A DNA stretch of 64,000 bases from Rhodococcus jostii RHA1 (lineage in GTDB: Bacteria > Actinomycetota > Actinomycetes > Mycobacteriales > Mycobacteriaceae), in assembly GCF_000014565.1 (NCBI RefSeq), contig NC_008268.1, forward strand, positions 496,001-560,000, read 5' to 3'. Under the pieces are notes generated by a model, which was not told the origin of the DNA, searched no databases, and saw only the letters and a program-made list of their open reading frames with translations. Shown here one piece after another: positions 29,077-41,377 of the stretch; positions within the stretch are counted from its first letter, which is position 1; each line of letters begins with the position of its first letter. A program made the position numbers and the translations under genes.

Positions 29077-30120
29077 GTGGCCGACAAGCACCGTATCAAC
29101 TTCGAGCCCGTCGACATCGAGATGGAAGTCGGCGAAGACGAGTACATCCTCGATGCCGCGTTCCGGCAAGGCATCCACCTGATGCACGGCTGCCGCGAGG
29201 GACGCTGCTCGGCCTGCAAATCCTTTGTCCTCGAAGGCGATATCCAGATGGAGGACTACTCGACGTTTGCGTGCAACGACGCCGAGGTCGACGAGGGACA
29301 CGTCCTGCTCTGCCGCTCGACTGCCTACAGCGACTGCACCATCGAGCTGCTCAATTTCGACGAGGACGAACTTCTCGGCGGCGTCCCCATCCAGGATGTG
29401 CGCACTCGGGTGACCAGGATCGAGCCGATGACCAAGGACATCGTGTCTCTCCGGTTGGCCCCGGTCGAGCCGGCGGGATACGAATTCAAACCCGGTCAGT
29501 ACTCCGACCTGCACATCCCGGGCACCGAGGAGCATCGGTCCTTCTCCATGGCGACCACCCGGTCGACGCCGGGGCATGTCGAGTTCCTCATCAAGAAATA
29601 CCCCGGTGGCAAGTTCGCCGGACTGCTCGAGGACGGGATCTCGGTGGGTGACGAGATCGCCCTGACCGGACCATACGGGTCGTTCACCATCAAGGAAGGC
29701 CATGTCCTGCCGATGGTCTTCATCGGCGGCGGCGCGGGGATGGCTCCGCTGCTGTCGCTGCTGCGGCACATGAGCGAGACGGGCAACACCCGGCAGGTGC
29801 ACTTCTACTACGGTGCCCGCACCCCGCAGGACCTGTTCTACGTCGACGAGATCCTCGAGCTCGGACGAGGATTGACGGATTTCACGTTCGTGGCCTGCCT
29901 CTCGGAATCGATGGACCCGCCGCCGGTGGGTGCGATCGCCGTCGAGGACGGCAACGTCACCGACGTCGTCGGCCGCCGCGAACCGGACATCGGCCGGGCC
30001 GAGGTGTACCTGTGCGGGCCGCCGCCGATGGTCGACGCCGCCCTGGAACTGCTCGAGGCGAACGGCACCCCGAAAGACCAGATCTTCTACGACAAGTTCA
30101 CCAGCCCCGCCTTCGAGTAG
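29077..30120 (+). CDS. prmB: Propane monooxygenase reductase
   Basis: Transfers electrons from NADH through FAD and a [2Fe-2S] cluster to the hydroxylase. 347 aa. An N-terminal plant-type ferredoxin domain (CREGRCSACKSF near residue 38, distal Cys in LLCRST near 80) is followed by an FAD domain with RSFSMA near 150 and an NAD domain with GGGAGMAPLLSLL near 220. The GTG at 29077 with AGGAGA upstream was chosen because the ferredoxin fold starts there. Confidence 0.95.
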   Translation: MADKHRINFEPVDIEMEVGEDEYILDAAFRQGIHLMHGCREGRCSACKSFVLEGDIQMEDYSTFACNDAEVDEGHVLLCRSTAYSDCTIELLNFDEDELLGGVPIQDVRTRVTRIEPMTKDIVSLRLAPVEPAGYEFKPGQYSDLHIPGTEEHRSFSMATTRSTPGHVEFLIKKYPGGKFAGLLEDGISVGDEIALTGPYGSFTIKEGHVLPMVFIGGGAGMAPLLSLLRHMSETGNTRQVHFYYGARTPQDLFYVDEILELGRGLTDFTFVACLSESMDPPPVGAIAVEDGNVTDVVGRREPDIGRAEVYLCGPPPMVDAALELLEANGTPKDQIFYDKFTSPAFE

Positions 30121-30170
30121 ACGTCCTGGGAAACCACCTTCCTGCTCCACCGACAGAACAGAGAAACGAG

Positions 30171-31277
30171 ATGACCGCAACCGCCGAGTCCAAGCAACGC
30201 AGCTTCCCGAAGATCGAGTTCACCGACTCCGAAGCCGGTGCGCTGGAGTTCCCCAGCTCCCGCAGCCGCACCTTCACCTACTACACGCCAGCCAAGAAGC
30301 GGTCGACGATGTACGAGGACGTGACCGTTGACGTGCAGCCGGATCCCGACCGCCACCTCTCCCAGGGCTGGATCTACGGCTTCGGTGACGGTCCCGGCGG
30401 CTATCCGCAGGAGTGGACGGCCGCGAAGTCGTCGAACTGGCACGCCTTCCTCGATCCGAACGAGGAATGGGACCAGACCATCTACCGCAACAACTCCAAG
30501 GTGGTCCACCAGGTGGAGTTGTGCCTGTCCAACGCCAAGCGTGCCCGGGTCTACGACGGCTGGAACACGCCGTGGCTGACGTTCATCTCCCGCAACCTGG
30601 GGGCGTGGATGCACGCCGAGAACGGGTTGGCTCTGCACGTGTTCACCTCCATCCAGCGGTCCTGCCCGACGAACATGATCAACACCGCCGTCGCGGTGAA
30701 CGCCGCCCACAAGATGCGCTTCGCCCAAGACCTGGCCCTGTTCAACCTGGACCTGTCCGAGGCCACCGAGAACTTCGACGGCACCGCCCACAAGGAGGTC
30801 TGGCAGTCCGCGCCCGAGTGGCAGCCCACCCGTGAGGTCGTCGAGCGGCTCACCGCGGTTCCCGACTGGTGTGAGCTGCTGTTCGGCTCGAACATCGTCT
30901 TCGAGCAGCTGGTCGGCACCCTGTTCCGCAGCGAACTGGTCATGCAGATCGCCGCCGGGAACGGTGACTACATCACGCCCACCATCGTGGGCACCGGCGA
31001 ACACGACTACGACCGCGACCTCGCCTACACCCGCAACCTGTTCCGGTTGCTCACCCGAGACCCCGAGCACGGGGAGGCGAACAAGGAGCTGTTCGGCACC
31101 TGGCTCGCCATCTGGGTGCCACGGTGCCTCGACGCCGCCCGGGCGCTGCAGCCGATCTGGTCGCAGCCGGCCGACAAGGCGATCACCTTCGCCACCAGTT
31201 TCGACGCCGCCACCGACAAGTTCCGTTCCCTGCTCGAGGACCTCGGGCTCGACATCCCCAAGGAGTTGGACCAGTGA
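30171..31277 (+). CDS. prmC: Propane monooxygenase hydroxylase, small (beta) subunit
   Basis: Structural beta subunit of the (alpha-beta)2 hydroxylase, homologous to the alpha fold but without the iron ligands. 368 aa from the ATG at 30171. Family landmarks include [18 protein letters not shown] near residue 43, the [14 protein letters not shown] segment near 70 and [14 protein letters not shown] near 312. Its stop overlaps the prmD start (GTGA), giving coupled synthesis of subunit and coupling protein. Confidence 0.95.
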   Translation: MTATAESKQRSFPKIEFTDSEAGALEFPSSRSRTFTYYTPAKKRSTMYEDVTVDVQPDPDRHLSQGWIYGFGDGPGGYPQEWTAAKSSNWHAFLDPNEEWDQTIYRNNSKVVHQVELCLSNAKRARVYDGWNTPWLTFISRNLGAWMHAENGLALHVFTSIQRSCPTNMINTAVAVNAAHKMRFAQDLALFNLDLSEATENFDGTAHKEVWQSAPEWQPTREVVERLTAVPDWCELLFGSNIVFEQLVGTLFRSELVMQIAAGNGDYITPTIVGTGEHDYDRDLAYTRNLFRLLTRDPEHGEANKELFGTWLAIWVPRCLDAARALQPIWSQPADKAITFATSFDAATDKFRSLLEDLGLDIPKELDQ

Positions 31278-31615
31278 GCATGCAATTCGGATCGTCCACA
31301 GAGTTCTCCAACATGTGTGGTGTCACCTTGATGAACACCCCCATCGGCCGTGTCGTCGCGGAGGTGATGGGCGCCAAGGACGGTGTGGAGCTGACCGAGT
31401 ACCCGTCGATGATCCGCGTCGACGGCCAACGCCTGCTCGACTTCGACTACGAGGAACTCACAGACGCCCTGGGTCAGGAATTCGACGGCTCCATCTTCGA
31501 GGAGATCAGCTCCACCCACTACGGGCGCATGGTCCACCTCGACGAGAAGACCCTGCTGTTCGCAAGCCCGGAGGACGCCGCCGAGTACATCGGATTCGAC
31601 CTCACAGCGCAGTAG
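31274..31615 (+). CDS. prmD: Propane monooxygenase coupling (effector) protein
   Basis: Small cofactor-free protein that binds the hydroxylase and couples electron use to oxygenation. 113 aa from the GTG at 31274, which has AAGGAG 8 nt ahead; an ATG six bases later is possible but badly spaced. The MmoB/DmpM-like core is seen in [18 protein letters not shown] followed by the acidic C-terminal half. Confidence 0.93.
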   Translation: MSMQFGSSTEFSNMCGVTLMNTPIGRVVAEVMGAKDGVELTEYPSMIRVDGQRLLDFDYEELTDALGQEFDGSIFEEISSTHYGRMVHLDEKTLLFASPEDAAEYIGFDLTAQ

Positions 31616-31624
31616 ACCGCAGCC

Positions 31625-31653
31625 GTCCGGGGCCACACAGGGTGGCCCCGGAC
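31625..31653 (+). terminator. Strong intercistronic hairpin after prmD
   Basis: Perfect 12-bp stem (31625-31636 with 31642-31653) and a 5-nt loop, starting 9 nt after the prmD stop and 42 nt before the next gene. It is a likely attenuator separating highly expressed prmABCD from the assembly genes. Confidence 0.65.
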
Positions 31654-31694
31654 ACCCCCAGCCCACCCGAAAACCAGGACCAAGCGAGGACCCG

Positions 31695-32741
31695 ATGTAT
31701 CAGAAGGACGGTCAGAAATACTTCATCGTGGACGGCCACGTACACGTCTGGGACGCCCGCGAGTCGAACCAGAAGAACGTGCACGGCAAGCAGTTCATCG
31801 ACTGCTTCTACGACTATCACAAGAACCTCAGCCCCGAAGAGGTCGTGTGGGACTACGACACCTACACGTACTACGGCAGCGAACGCTTCGAGCGTGACAT
31901 CTTCGTGGAGGGATACGTCGACCACGCGATCTTCCAGGCCACCTTGCTCAGCGACTTCTACCACAACGGATTCGGGCGAACCGACGAAGCACTCGCCCTG
32001 GTCGCCAAGCACCCCGGCAAACTGACCTACAACCACGCCTACGACCCGCGCCACGAGGAGGCCGGGCTCGAACAGCTCCGCAAGGACGCCGACCGGATGA
32101 ACCTGCAGGGCGTCAAACTCTACACCGCCGAATGGCACGGCGACTCCCGCGGCTACAAACTCGACGACCCGTGGTCGCGGCGCTACCTCGAAGAGTGCAT
32201 CGAGCTGGGGATCAAGAACATTCACGTCCACAAGGGCCCGACGATCCGTCCCCTCGACCGCGACGCCTTCGACGTCTCCGACATCGACAAGGTCGCCACC
32301 GACTACCTGGACCTGCGGTTCGTCGTCGAGCACGTGGGCCTTCCACGGCTCGAGGACTTCTGCTGGATCGCCACGCAGGAGTCGAACGTGTACGGCGGCC
32401 TGGCGGTTGCCCTTCCGTTCATCCACACCCGGCCCCGCTACTTCGCCCAGATCATCGGCGAATTGCTCTACTGGATCGGCGAGGACAAGATCCTGTTCGG
32501 CAGCGACTATGCGCTGTGGACCCCGAAGTGGCTGATCGAGAAGTTCGTCGACTTCCAGATCCCCGAGGACATGCTGACCGACTACGCCCCGATCACCGCC
32601 CTGCAGAAGCAGAAGATCCTCGGCCTCAACGCGGCAGCGCTGTACGACATCGATGTTCCCGCGGACCTGCAGCTGCCCGAGCCGGCCGGGCAGGAAGGTG
32701 TCGAGGTCGCGGCAGGAGCGAGGGAGGTCGTGTCATCATGA
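31695..32741 (+). CDS. Amidohydrolase-2 family protein of propane monooxygenase clusters
   Basis: TIM-barrel metal-dependent hydrolase/decarboxylase-type protein, 348 aa. The metal motif HVHVW lies near residue 15 (DGHVHVWDAR), with later His and Asp ligands (VEHVGLPR near 215, FGSDYALW near 270). Genes of this kind sit between the coupling protein and alcohol dehydrogenase in many actinobacterial prm/mim clusters. The reaction is not known to me; roles in product removal or enzyme maturation are possible. The stop overlaps the next gene (ATGA). Confidence 0.85.
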   Translation: MYQKDGQKYFIVDGHVHVWDARESNQKNVHGKQFIDCFYDYHKNLSPEEVVWDYDTYTYYGSERFERDIFVEGYVDHAIFQATLLSDFYHNGFGRTDEALALVAKHPGKLTYNHAYDPRHEEAGLEQLRKDADRMNLQGVKLYTAEWHGDSRGYKLDDPWSRRYLEECIELGIKNIHVHKGPTIRPLDRDAFDVSDIDKVATDYLDLRFVVEHVGLPRLEDFCWIATQESNVYGGLAVALPFIHTRPRYFAQIIGELLYWIGEDKILFGSDYALWTPKWLIEKFVDFQIPEDMLTDYAPITALQKQKILGLNAAALYDIDVPADLQLPEPAGQEGVEVAAGAREVVSS

Positions 32742-33477
32742 CCACCCTTGCCGTCGGCGCGGAGGAGGACATCCTCGCGGCGCTCGCGACGGTCACTGAC
32801 CCGGAACTGGACGAGCCGATCACCGATCTCGGTTTCGTCCGGTCGGTGATGCTCGACGACGACGGGGTGACCGTGCACCTGCGGCTGCCCACCGCGTTCT
32901 GCTCGCCGAACTTCGCCTACCTCATGGCCTCCGACGCCCTCGACGCCCTGCGTCTGGTCGAGGACATCGGCGAGGTGCGGGTGCTGCTCGACGACCACCA
33001 CGACAGCGACAAGATCAACACCGGTCTCGCGGCGGACGCCGGATACGTCGGGACGTTCGGCTCCGAGGCGGAGGAGAGTCTGCACGAGTTGCGCCGAACG
33101 TTCCGGTCCAAGGCACACGCCGCGGCGATGGAGCGGTGTGTCGAGGCGCACCTGAAGACCACCGATGTGGGTGTGAACGAGATCTACCGGCTCACCCTCA
33201 GCGACCTCGCTCCCGGGAAGGCCAAGGCCGCGCTGCTGCGTCGCCGGATCGGTATCGGGTTGAGCATCTGCCCCGCCAGTCGGGTGTTCGTCGACGACGA
33301 CGGGAAGCGCATCGCCCCGGAATCGGTGCCGATGCGGCTGCGCTTCGCCAAGTCGGTGCGCATCTCGATGGAAGGCAACGCGCATTTCTGCCGCGGCCTG
33401 CTCGCCACCCGCTACGCCGACGGCGAATCCGTCGGCGCCACACCGCGAATCACCAATCTCAGAACCAGGAGCCCGCG

Positions 33478-33481
<4 letters not shown>
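32738..33481 (+). CDS. MIP18/DUF59-domain protein of the prm cluster
   Basis: 247 aa. The first 90 residues form a DUF59 (metal-sulfur cluster assembly-like) domain: [20 protein letters not shown] near 17-37, with Cys in [12 protein letters not shown]. The remaining 150 residues have no motif I know; they contain paired Cys near the end (SICPASR, HFCRGL). Together with GroEL it may help assemble or load the diiron hydroxylase (inference). It overlaps both neighbours by ATGA, so it is translated with the amidohydrolase and alcohol dehydrogenase. Confidence 0.8.
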
Positions 33482-36199
<2,718 letters not shown>

Positions 36200-36208
36200 A
36201 GCAAGCCC

Positions 36209-36249
36209 GTGGGTCACCGCCTCGACGGTCCTGCGAGGCGGTGACCCAC
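36209..36249 (+). terminator. Terminator of the prm operon
   Basis: Perfect 15-bp inverted repeat (36209-36223 with 36235-36249, 11-nt loop) beginning 9 nt after the groEL stop. It has no U-run, but the stem is the longest in the cluster. Confidence 0.75.
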
Positions 36250-36297
36250 TCCCCCGTTCCGGCGGGGAGGCATTCGTCCGAAAGAAAGTGAGTCATC

Positions 36298-36624
36298 GTG
36301 ATTTTCATCGTCGTGAAGTTCAATGTCCTCGACAAGTACCGGAACGATTGGTTACTCGTCACCAAGGAGTTCACCGACGCGACCCGATCCGAGCCGGGCA
36401 ATCTCTGGTTCGAATGGCATCGCAGCGCAGACGATCCCGCCCAGTTCGTGCTGATCGAGGCGTTCCGGGACGGGCAGGCCGGCTCCGACCACGTCGCTGC
36501 CGACCACTTCCGGAAGGGATTGGACGCGATGCGCCCGGCACTGAGCGAGACACCGCGCATCCTCCACACCGAACTACCCGGCACCGACTGGTCCCGCATG
36601 GGCGAACTGGAGATCAACCGGTAA
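36298..36624 (+). CDS. Antibiotic biosynthesis monooxygenase (ABM) domain protein
   Basis: 108 aa, GTG start at 36298 with a GAAAG-rich leader. The ferredoxin-like ABM fold is seen (MIFIVVKFNVLDKYRNDW, then EPGNLWFEWHRSADDPAQFVLIEAF, then HVAADHFRKGL). Such proteins act as small cofactor-free quinol monooxygenases or as dimeric binding proteins. It follows the prm terminator by about 50 nt, so it may belong to a second transcription unit with the GlcD-like oxidase. Confidence 0.8.
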   Translation: MIFIVVKFNVLDKYRNDWLLVTKEFTDATRSEPGNLWFEWHRSADDPAQFVLIEAFRDGQAGSDHVAADHFRKGLDAMRPALSETPRILHTELPGTDWSRMGELEINR

Positions 36625-36674
36625 CCCGGTGCGGTGCACAACCTGACGGAATACAAGATTATGGAAGGACAAGC

Positions 36675-38045
36675 ATGACCGTGGTGACGACAGGCCCCGT
36701 CGCGGGTCTGCTCGCGGCACTGGGCGATGCCGTGATGACCGACAGCGACACCATGATCGCCTACACCCGCGACCAGTCGTTGCTCTCCCCCTCCGGACAT
36801 CCGATCGCGGTGGTCCGCGCCCGGACCACCGATCACGTCGTCACAACCCTGAAAACCGCCCACCGGTACGGCATTCCGGTCGTCACGAGAGGGGCGGGCA
36901 CCGGTCTCGCCGGCGGGGCCAACGCGATCGACGGCTGCATCGTGCTCAGCACCGAGAAACTCGACCGCATCCTCACCATCGACCAACAGTCCCGCACCGC
37001 CACGGTCGAGCCGGGAGTGATCAACGGTGACCTCGCCGCCGCGGCCGCGGATCGCGGACTCTGGTACGTCCCCGACCCCGGCAGTCGCGCCGTCTCCACG
37101 ATCGGGGGAAACCTCGCGACCAATGCCGGCGGAGCATGCTGCGCGAAATACGGGGTCACCGGCGACCACGTCGCCCGGATCAAGGCGGTGCTCGCCGACG
37201 GCCGGATCATCCACACCGGTGCCGCCACTCGCAAGAATGTCGCCGGATTGAACCTGACCCAACTGCTCGTGGGGTCCGAGGGCACGCTGGCCGTCATCGT
37301 GGAGGCGACCATGCGGCTGCGTCGACCACCGGCACGCACGGCCACCGTCGTCGCCGCCTTCGCCGAGCCCGTCCAGGCGGTCGACGCGGTGATTGCGATT
37401 CAGGAAGTGGCCGACCCGAGCCTGGTGGAACTCATGGACCGCACCACCGTCTCGGCCGTCAACGACATGACCCACATGGGTCTCGACCAGACGGCCGGCG
37501 CGCTGCTGTTGATCCAATGCGACGGCGACGCGGCCGAGCAGGAGGCCCGGCGCAGCGCGGACGCGTGCCGTGCCGCCGCGGCCACCGAGCTGTACGTGAG
37601 CGCCGACCCCGCCGAAGGTCACGCCCTCATGCAGGCCCGCAGTGTGGCGCTGACCGCCCTCGAACGCCGCGGCAGCACTCTGCTCGACGACCTGGCCGTG
37701 CCCGTGCCCCGGCTACCGCACATGCTCGACGCGATTACCCGCATCGCCGACCACCACCACCTCCTCGTCGGCACCTTCGGGCACGCTGCCGACGGCAACC
37801 TCCACCCCACGATCGTGTTCGACGCCGCAGATCCGGACGCCACCGAACGGGCTCACCAAGCCTTCGACGAGATGGTGGCGGGATGCTTGGCGCTGGGCGG
37901 ATCCATCACGGGCGAGCACGGCGTCGGCGACCTCAAACGCCGCTACCTCGAACCCATGATCGGCTCGGTGGAGAGGTCCCTGATGGCAGAAGTCAAGGCA
38001 GCGTTCGACCCCACCGGAATTCTCAATCCGGGGCGTGCGATATGA
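36675..38045 (+). CDS. FAD-linked 2-hydroxyacid oxidase/dehydrogenase (GlcD/D-lactate dehydrogenase type)
   Basis: 456 aa. The N-terminal FAD-binding domain (PCMH type) shows TRGAGTGLAGGA near residue 72, STIGGNLATNAGG near 140 and GLNLTQLLVGSEGTLAVI near 192. The C-terminal FAD-oxidase domain has the H-x-H metal motif (FGHAADGNLHP near 375) and GEHGVGDLKR near 415. It oxidises a D-2-hydroxyacid such as lactate or glycolate. A place in propane breakdown through acetone, acetol, methylglyoxal and lactate is possible but inferred. GGAAGGAC precedes the ATG. Confidence 0.9.
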   Translation: MTVVTTGPVAGLLAALGDAVMTDSDTMIAYTRDQSLLSPSGHPIAVVRARTTDHVVTTLKTAHRYGIPVVTRGAGTGLAGGANAIDGCIVLSTEKLDRILTIDQQSRTATVEPGVINGDLAAAAADRGLWYVPDPGSRAVSTIGGNLATNAGGACCAKYGVTGDHVARIKAVLADGRIIHTGAATRKNVAGLNLTQLLVGSEGTLAVIVEATMRLRRPPARTATVVAAFAEPVQAVDAVIAIQEVADPSLVELMDRTTVSAVNDMTHMGLDQTAGALLLIQCDGDAAEQEARRSADACRAAAATELYVSADPAEGHALMQARSVALTALERRGSTLLDDLAVPVPRLPHMLDAITRIADHHHLLVGTFGHAADGNLHPTIVFDAADPDATERAHQAFDEMVAGCLALGGSITGEHGVGDLKRRYLEPMIGSVERSLMAEVKAAFDPTGILNPGRAI

Positions 38046-38362
38046 CACCCACGAAACCACATGTCCGATCGAAGCGGGACGACGACCTCGTCCTGGAGTT
38101 CGGCAATCGGTGGGCAGTGTTCGGCGGCGGCAGCGCCGAAGACATCTTCGTCACGTTCGGGTGGACCGAGGCGCGGTACTTCGAACGCCTGAAGGTCCTG
38201 GCCGGGCGCCGTTTCCCGCCCCTCGACGACACCCTCCGGCACCGTCTTCTCGCCGTGTGCGCCGAGCGGCTACAGCGAATCGCTCATCCCCGTTCCCCTG
38301 CGTCGAAAGGCCACGTCGATGACAGTGCATCCCGGCCGACGCCGCGGCCCTCCCCGCACTGA
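38042..38362 (+). CDS. DUF3263-like small protein
   Basis: 106 aa. Residues 12-75 look like the mycobacterial DUF3263 pattern (a helical domain with ILxFE...W, then FG.x...RYF.RL..L): here DLVLEFGNRWAVFGG and TFGWTEARYFERLKVLAGRRF. Function unknown; the helical arrangement resembles a small DNA- or sigma-like binding domain. It overlaps the oxidase stop (ATGA) and ends just before the double operator of the next regulator. Confidence 0.6.
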   Translation: MTPTKPHVRSKRDDDLVLEFGNRWAVFGGGSAEDIFVTFGWTEARYFERLKVLAGRRFPPLDDTLRHRLLAVCAERLQRIAHPRSPASKGHVDDSASRPTPRPSPH

Positions 38363-38381
38363 TCCCGGTCCTCCACCACCC

Positions 38382-38415
38382 CGTCTCATATTGAGACCCG
38401 TCTCACATCGAGACG
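38382..38415. promoter_or_regulatory. Two adjoining prm-type operators before the second AcoR-like gene
   Basis: Site 1 (38383-38397) is GTCTCA-TAT-TGAGAC. Site 2 (38399-38415) is CGTCTCA-CAT-CGAGACG with one mismatch in symmetry. Their centres are 17 bp apart, so they fall on roughly similar helix faces. They match the perfect site at 27252-27268 in half-site sequence and spacing. Confidence 0.7.
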
Positions 38416-38464
38416 ACGTACCCTCAACTACGTGAGAGGCGGAGAATCGGGGCGTCAATACAGC

Positions 38465-40213
38465 ATGACCAGCAAGGATCTACAGAAGGCGCGAGAGCTG
38501 TTCCTCGCCGACGACGGCCTCGACAGCTCCGTCCGCCAGCCCATCTCGTACTCGTGGCAGCGATCGAAGTCGCTCAAGGTGCGCCCCGACCAACTCGACC
38601 TCCCGTTCGTACGAGAGCCGAATCTGGACTGCCCTCTCGTGGCGGCAGCCGAACCCGTGCTGCGGCAACTCGCGGACGGACTGGTCGACGAACCGGTGAG
38701 CGTCATCCTGACCTCGGCTGACGGAGTGATCTTGACCAGGATCACCGCCAGCCGACGACTCAATCGCACACTCGACGACGTCCAACTGATACCCGGTTAC
38801 AGCTACTCGGAAGAATTCGTCGGCACCAACGGAATCGGCACCACTCTCGAAACTCGTCAGCCCACCCTGGTGACGGGCGCCGAACACTACGCCGACTGTC
38901 TCGGGCAACTGGCATGCGCCGGTGTCCCGATCACCCATCCGATGTCGGGCGCCCTCGTCGGCGCGCTCGATCTCACCGGCTGGGTAGAGGACGGGGGCCC
39001 GCTGTTGGCCACCCTCGCCAAATCCGCCACGGCTCAGATCGAAGGTCGGCTCCTGGCACAGGCCAGTGCGGACCAGACCGCGTTACTCAACGCCTATCTG
39101 AAGGCCTGTCGACGGTCACCCCGAACGGGGGTGTTGGCGCTCGGCGACGACGTCGTTCTCGTCAACCGAAAACTACGCGTGGCACTGGATGCCCAGGATC
39201 AGGGTGCGTTGCTCGAACACGCCGTCGACCTGAGCGGCGCTCCGGCCATCCAACGACACATCGTCGCCCTCCCCAGCGGGCAGACGGCCCGGCTGTCCTC
39301 GGTCGAGGACTTCGGGCTCGGGGCCCGACGGCAGCTGGCCTTGTTCTACGTACATCTGCTGGAGATCCCCACATCGGGTTCCCCTGCTCTGGAGAGCATC
39401 CGCGTCTTGCCCGGAATCACCGGTAACAGCGCGTCCTGGCGTCGCAGTTGCCAGCAGATCGCTCGCTGCGCGCGCGAACAACAGTGGGTCACCGTCTCCG
39501 GCGAAGCCGGAAGCGGCCGCGCATCAGCTCTCAAAGCTGTTGCCATCGAGCATATTCCCATCCGCACACGGATCTTCACGGTGGCCGAACTGGCGGGCGA
39601 CAGCGCCGGCCTGCCGGCACTCGAACAGGAACTCGGACAAGACCGATTCAGCGTCATCCTGCGCGACATCGACCTCCTCGGCGAGTCGCAGCTGCGGACT
39701 GTCGCCGACCTCGTTCAAGGACGCGAACACGCCGGATGGATCGGCGCGACCATCGGCGGAACCGATCACAACACCGACCTCGACACGCTGATCCTTCCCC
39801 ACTTCAGCCATACCGTCACCATGCCCGCGCTGCGTCATCGCATCGACGATCTTCACAGCTTGGTACCGCATTTGCTGCGACAGCTAGGGCGCGGCGCGGA
39901 CTTGTCTCTCTCGCCTGCGGCGATGCGCCAACTCTGCAAGTACAGCTGGCCCGGCAACGTCACCGAGCTCCGGCAGGTTCTGCACGACGTGGTCCAGCGT
40001 CAGCGCTCCGGGGTCGTCGAGGTCGAGCAGCTTCCCCCGATGTGCCGAGCTCTGAGCCGACACACACTCACACAGATCGAGGCCCTCGAACGCGACGCCA
40101 TCGTGCGCAGCCTCGAAGAGAACCACGGCAACAAGAAGGCCGCAGCAACAGCTCTCGGCATCTCACGGGCCACCATCTACCGCAAGATCAAGGAATTCGG
40201 CATCGACATATGA
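38465..40213 (+). CDS. Second AcoR/MimR-type transcriptional regulator
   Basis: 582 aa from the ATG at 38465 (a GTG at 38432 would add 11 residues; neither has a strong ribosome site). Same architecture as the 25371 gene: a GAF-type region (EEFVGTNGIGTTLE, CAGVPITHPMSGALVGALDLT), a degenerate AAA-like core in which the P-loop reads GEAGSGRAS without the usual Lys, and a Fis HTH (KKAAATALGISRATIYRKIKEFGI). No GAFTGA motif. The two regulators share about the same length and the same C-terminal end, so they arose by duplication and bracket the prm island. Confidence 0.88.
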   Translation: MTSKDLQKARELFLADDGLDSSVRQPISYSWQRSKSLKVRPDQLDLPFVREPNLDCPLVAAAEPVLRQLADGLVDEPVSVILTSADGVILTRITASRRLNRTLDDVQLIPGYSYSEEFVGTNGIGTTLETRQPTLVTGAEHYADCLGQLACAGVPITHPMSGALVGALDLTGWVEDGGPLLATLAKSATAQIEGRLLAQASADQTALLNAYLKACRRSPRTGVLALGDDVVLVNRKLRVALDAQDQGALLEHAVDLSGAPAIQRHIVALPSGQTARLSSVEDFGLGARRQLALFYVHLLEIPTSGSPALESIRVLPGITGNSASWRRSCQQIARCAREQQWVTVSGEAGSGRASALKAVAIEHIPIRTRIFTVAELAGDSAGLPALEQELGQDRFSVILRDIDLLGESQLRTVADLVQGREHAGWIGATIGGTDHNTDLDTLILPHFSHTVTMPALRHRIDDLHSLVPHLLRQLGRGADLSLSPAAMRQLCKYSWPGNVTELRQVLHDVVQRQRSGVVEVEQLPPMCRALSRHTLTQIEALERDAIVRSLEENHGNKKAAATALGISRATIYRKIKEFGIDI

Positions 40214-40373
40214 CGTCGCCCGCACCGCTTGGTGTCAGGAAATGAGACATGCATCACACCCCAGCCGGCGGATCATGAGGTCAGACAGAGAATCCCGCGC
40301 GGATCAGCAACTCGTTGAGGTCCAACCTTTTTCGAGTACCGGTACGCGACGGGGACCGACGTGAGGACGACCC

Positions 40374-40619
40374 ATGACTACGAACCCGCTCGGCGCGGAT
40401 ACCGACTCGGTCTCCCCCGGCAGCACCACCTCCCGGGTGTGGCTGGTCGCCGCGCTGGCGCACACGTGCGAACCCACCGACCGTCCCGCGGTACGTGACG
40501 ATCTGATGCGGACCTGGGTTCCGGAGCCGGGCAGCGGTTACCGCACCCACGATGGCCGTCGCCGGGCGACCTGGGCGCAATTGCACTCCCGGTTCGATCT
40601 CGTCGAGGTGACCCCATGA
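40374..40619 (+). CDS. Small hypothetical protein
   Basis: 81 aa, no recognised domain, with Trp residues and a charged C-terminus (GRRRATWAQLHSRFDLVEV). The start has GAGGAC upstream and the stop overlaps the next gene (ATGA), which supports real coding. Confidence 0.5.
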   Translation: MTTNPLGADTDSVSPGSTTSRVWLVAALAHTCEPTDRPAVRDDLMRTWVPEPGSGYRTHDGRRRATWAQLHSRFDLVEVTP

Positions 40620-41014
40620 CTACCTCCTACGCGATCCGTCTCGCACCGGCCCACCGCTCATCTGGGGTGAGACGGTCCTGCGCGACCGTGCTGAGTGATC
40701 AACTGGCCAGGGAAGACGCCGCTGAGGATGCGCGAACCTTGGCCCCCGACGATCGGACGACGTGCCCGCTACACCGACGGTGGATTCACCAATGCGTCGC
40801 GTCGCCGACACACGTCAACGCCGTCACGCGACACAGGTGGTGCCGCCAGTGCGCCGTGCCGCTCACCGTCACTGTCGACGAAATCGCACGGACCGTCACG
40901 ATGGTGTGCCCGTCCTGTGGTGACGGCGGAAGCCCCGCCACCACCAGACTGGTGTCCGCGTGTTGCGCCAGCCTCGGCGAGGCCTCGAATCACACTTCGC
41001 GGACAGGCGCGTAG
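40616..41014 (+). CDS. Hypothetical protein with possible zinc ribbon
   Basis: 132 aa. Cysteine pairs suggest a metal site: C-P-L-H and H-Q-C near residues 50-60, then CRQC near 76 and CPSC near 98 (CxxC-x19-CxxC). It overlaps the preceding small gene by 4 nt and converges with the ABM gene, overlapping it by 25 nt. Function unknown. Confidence 0.5.
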   Translation: MTTSYAIRLAPAHRSSGVRRSCATVLSDQLAREDAAEDARTLAPDDRTTCPLHRRWIHQCVASPTHVNAVTRHRWCRQCAVPLTVTVDEIARTVTMVCPSCGDGGSPATTRLVSACCASLGEASNHTSRTGA

Positions 41015-41286
41015 TGCTCTACGAGCGGGAAGGGATCGTAGAAGTGGTGCAGCAGGTCCTTCCACTGCTGGTACCGGCTGGATTGCCGAAAACCTTCGGT
41101 GTGGTCTTCGAGTTCTTCCCACTCGACCAGCAGGAGATAGACATTCGGTCGCTCGAGGCCGCGTGACAATCGCAGTCGCAGGAATCCGGGCATCGACGAA
41201 ATGATCGACTCGGCCCGCCCGAATGCAGATTCGAATTCCTCGACTCTCTCGGGTGCCACGGACAGCAGTGCGTGTTCCAGGATCAT
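40990..41286 (-). CDS. Antibiotic biosynthesis monooxygenase (ABM) domain protein
   Basis: 98 aa from the ATG at 41286. The ABM fold is recognisable (MILEHALLSVAPERVEEFESAF, SSMPGFLRLRLSRGLERPNVYLLLVEWEELEDH). It is a probable heme- or quinol-type small monooxygenase or a stress dimer; the substrate is unknown. Transcribed alone, with its promoter facing the Rv1733c-like gene. Confidence 0.8.
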   Translation of the reverse strand: MILEHALLSVAPERVEEFESAFGRAESIISSMPGFLRLRLSRGLERPNVYLLLVEWEELEDHTEGFRQSSRYQQWKDLLHHFYDPFPLVEHYAPVREV

Positions 41287-41377
41287 CGGCACAGTATGCG
41301 ACGCCGCCAGGAATGCACCGCCACGGATTCCGTCGCACAATCGAAAGGAGGAGAACCGCAATCCTGCCGGAGGTCGG

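Noticed and set aside
40233..40249. TGTCAGGAAATGAGACA after the second AcoR-like gene, resembling the prm operator
   Set aside because: Only one half-site is complete and it precedes no clear regulated gene; noted but not called.
41143..41377. Longer upstream start for the Rv1733c-like protein (from 41201)
   Set aside because: It would overlap the opposite ABM gene and the extra residues lack family similarity; the start at 41378 has the conserved N-terminus.
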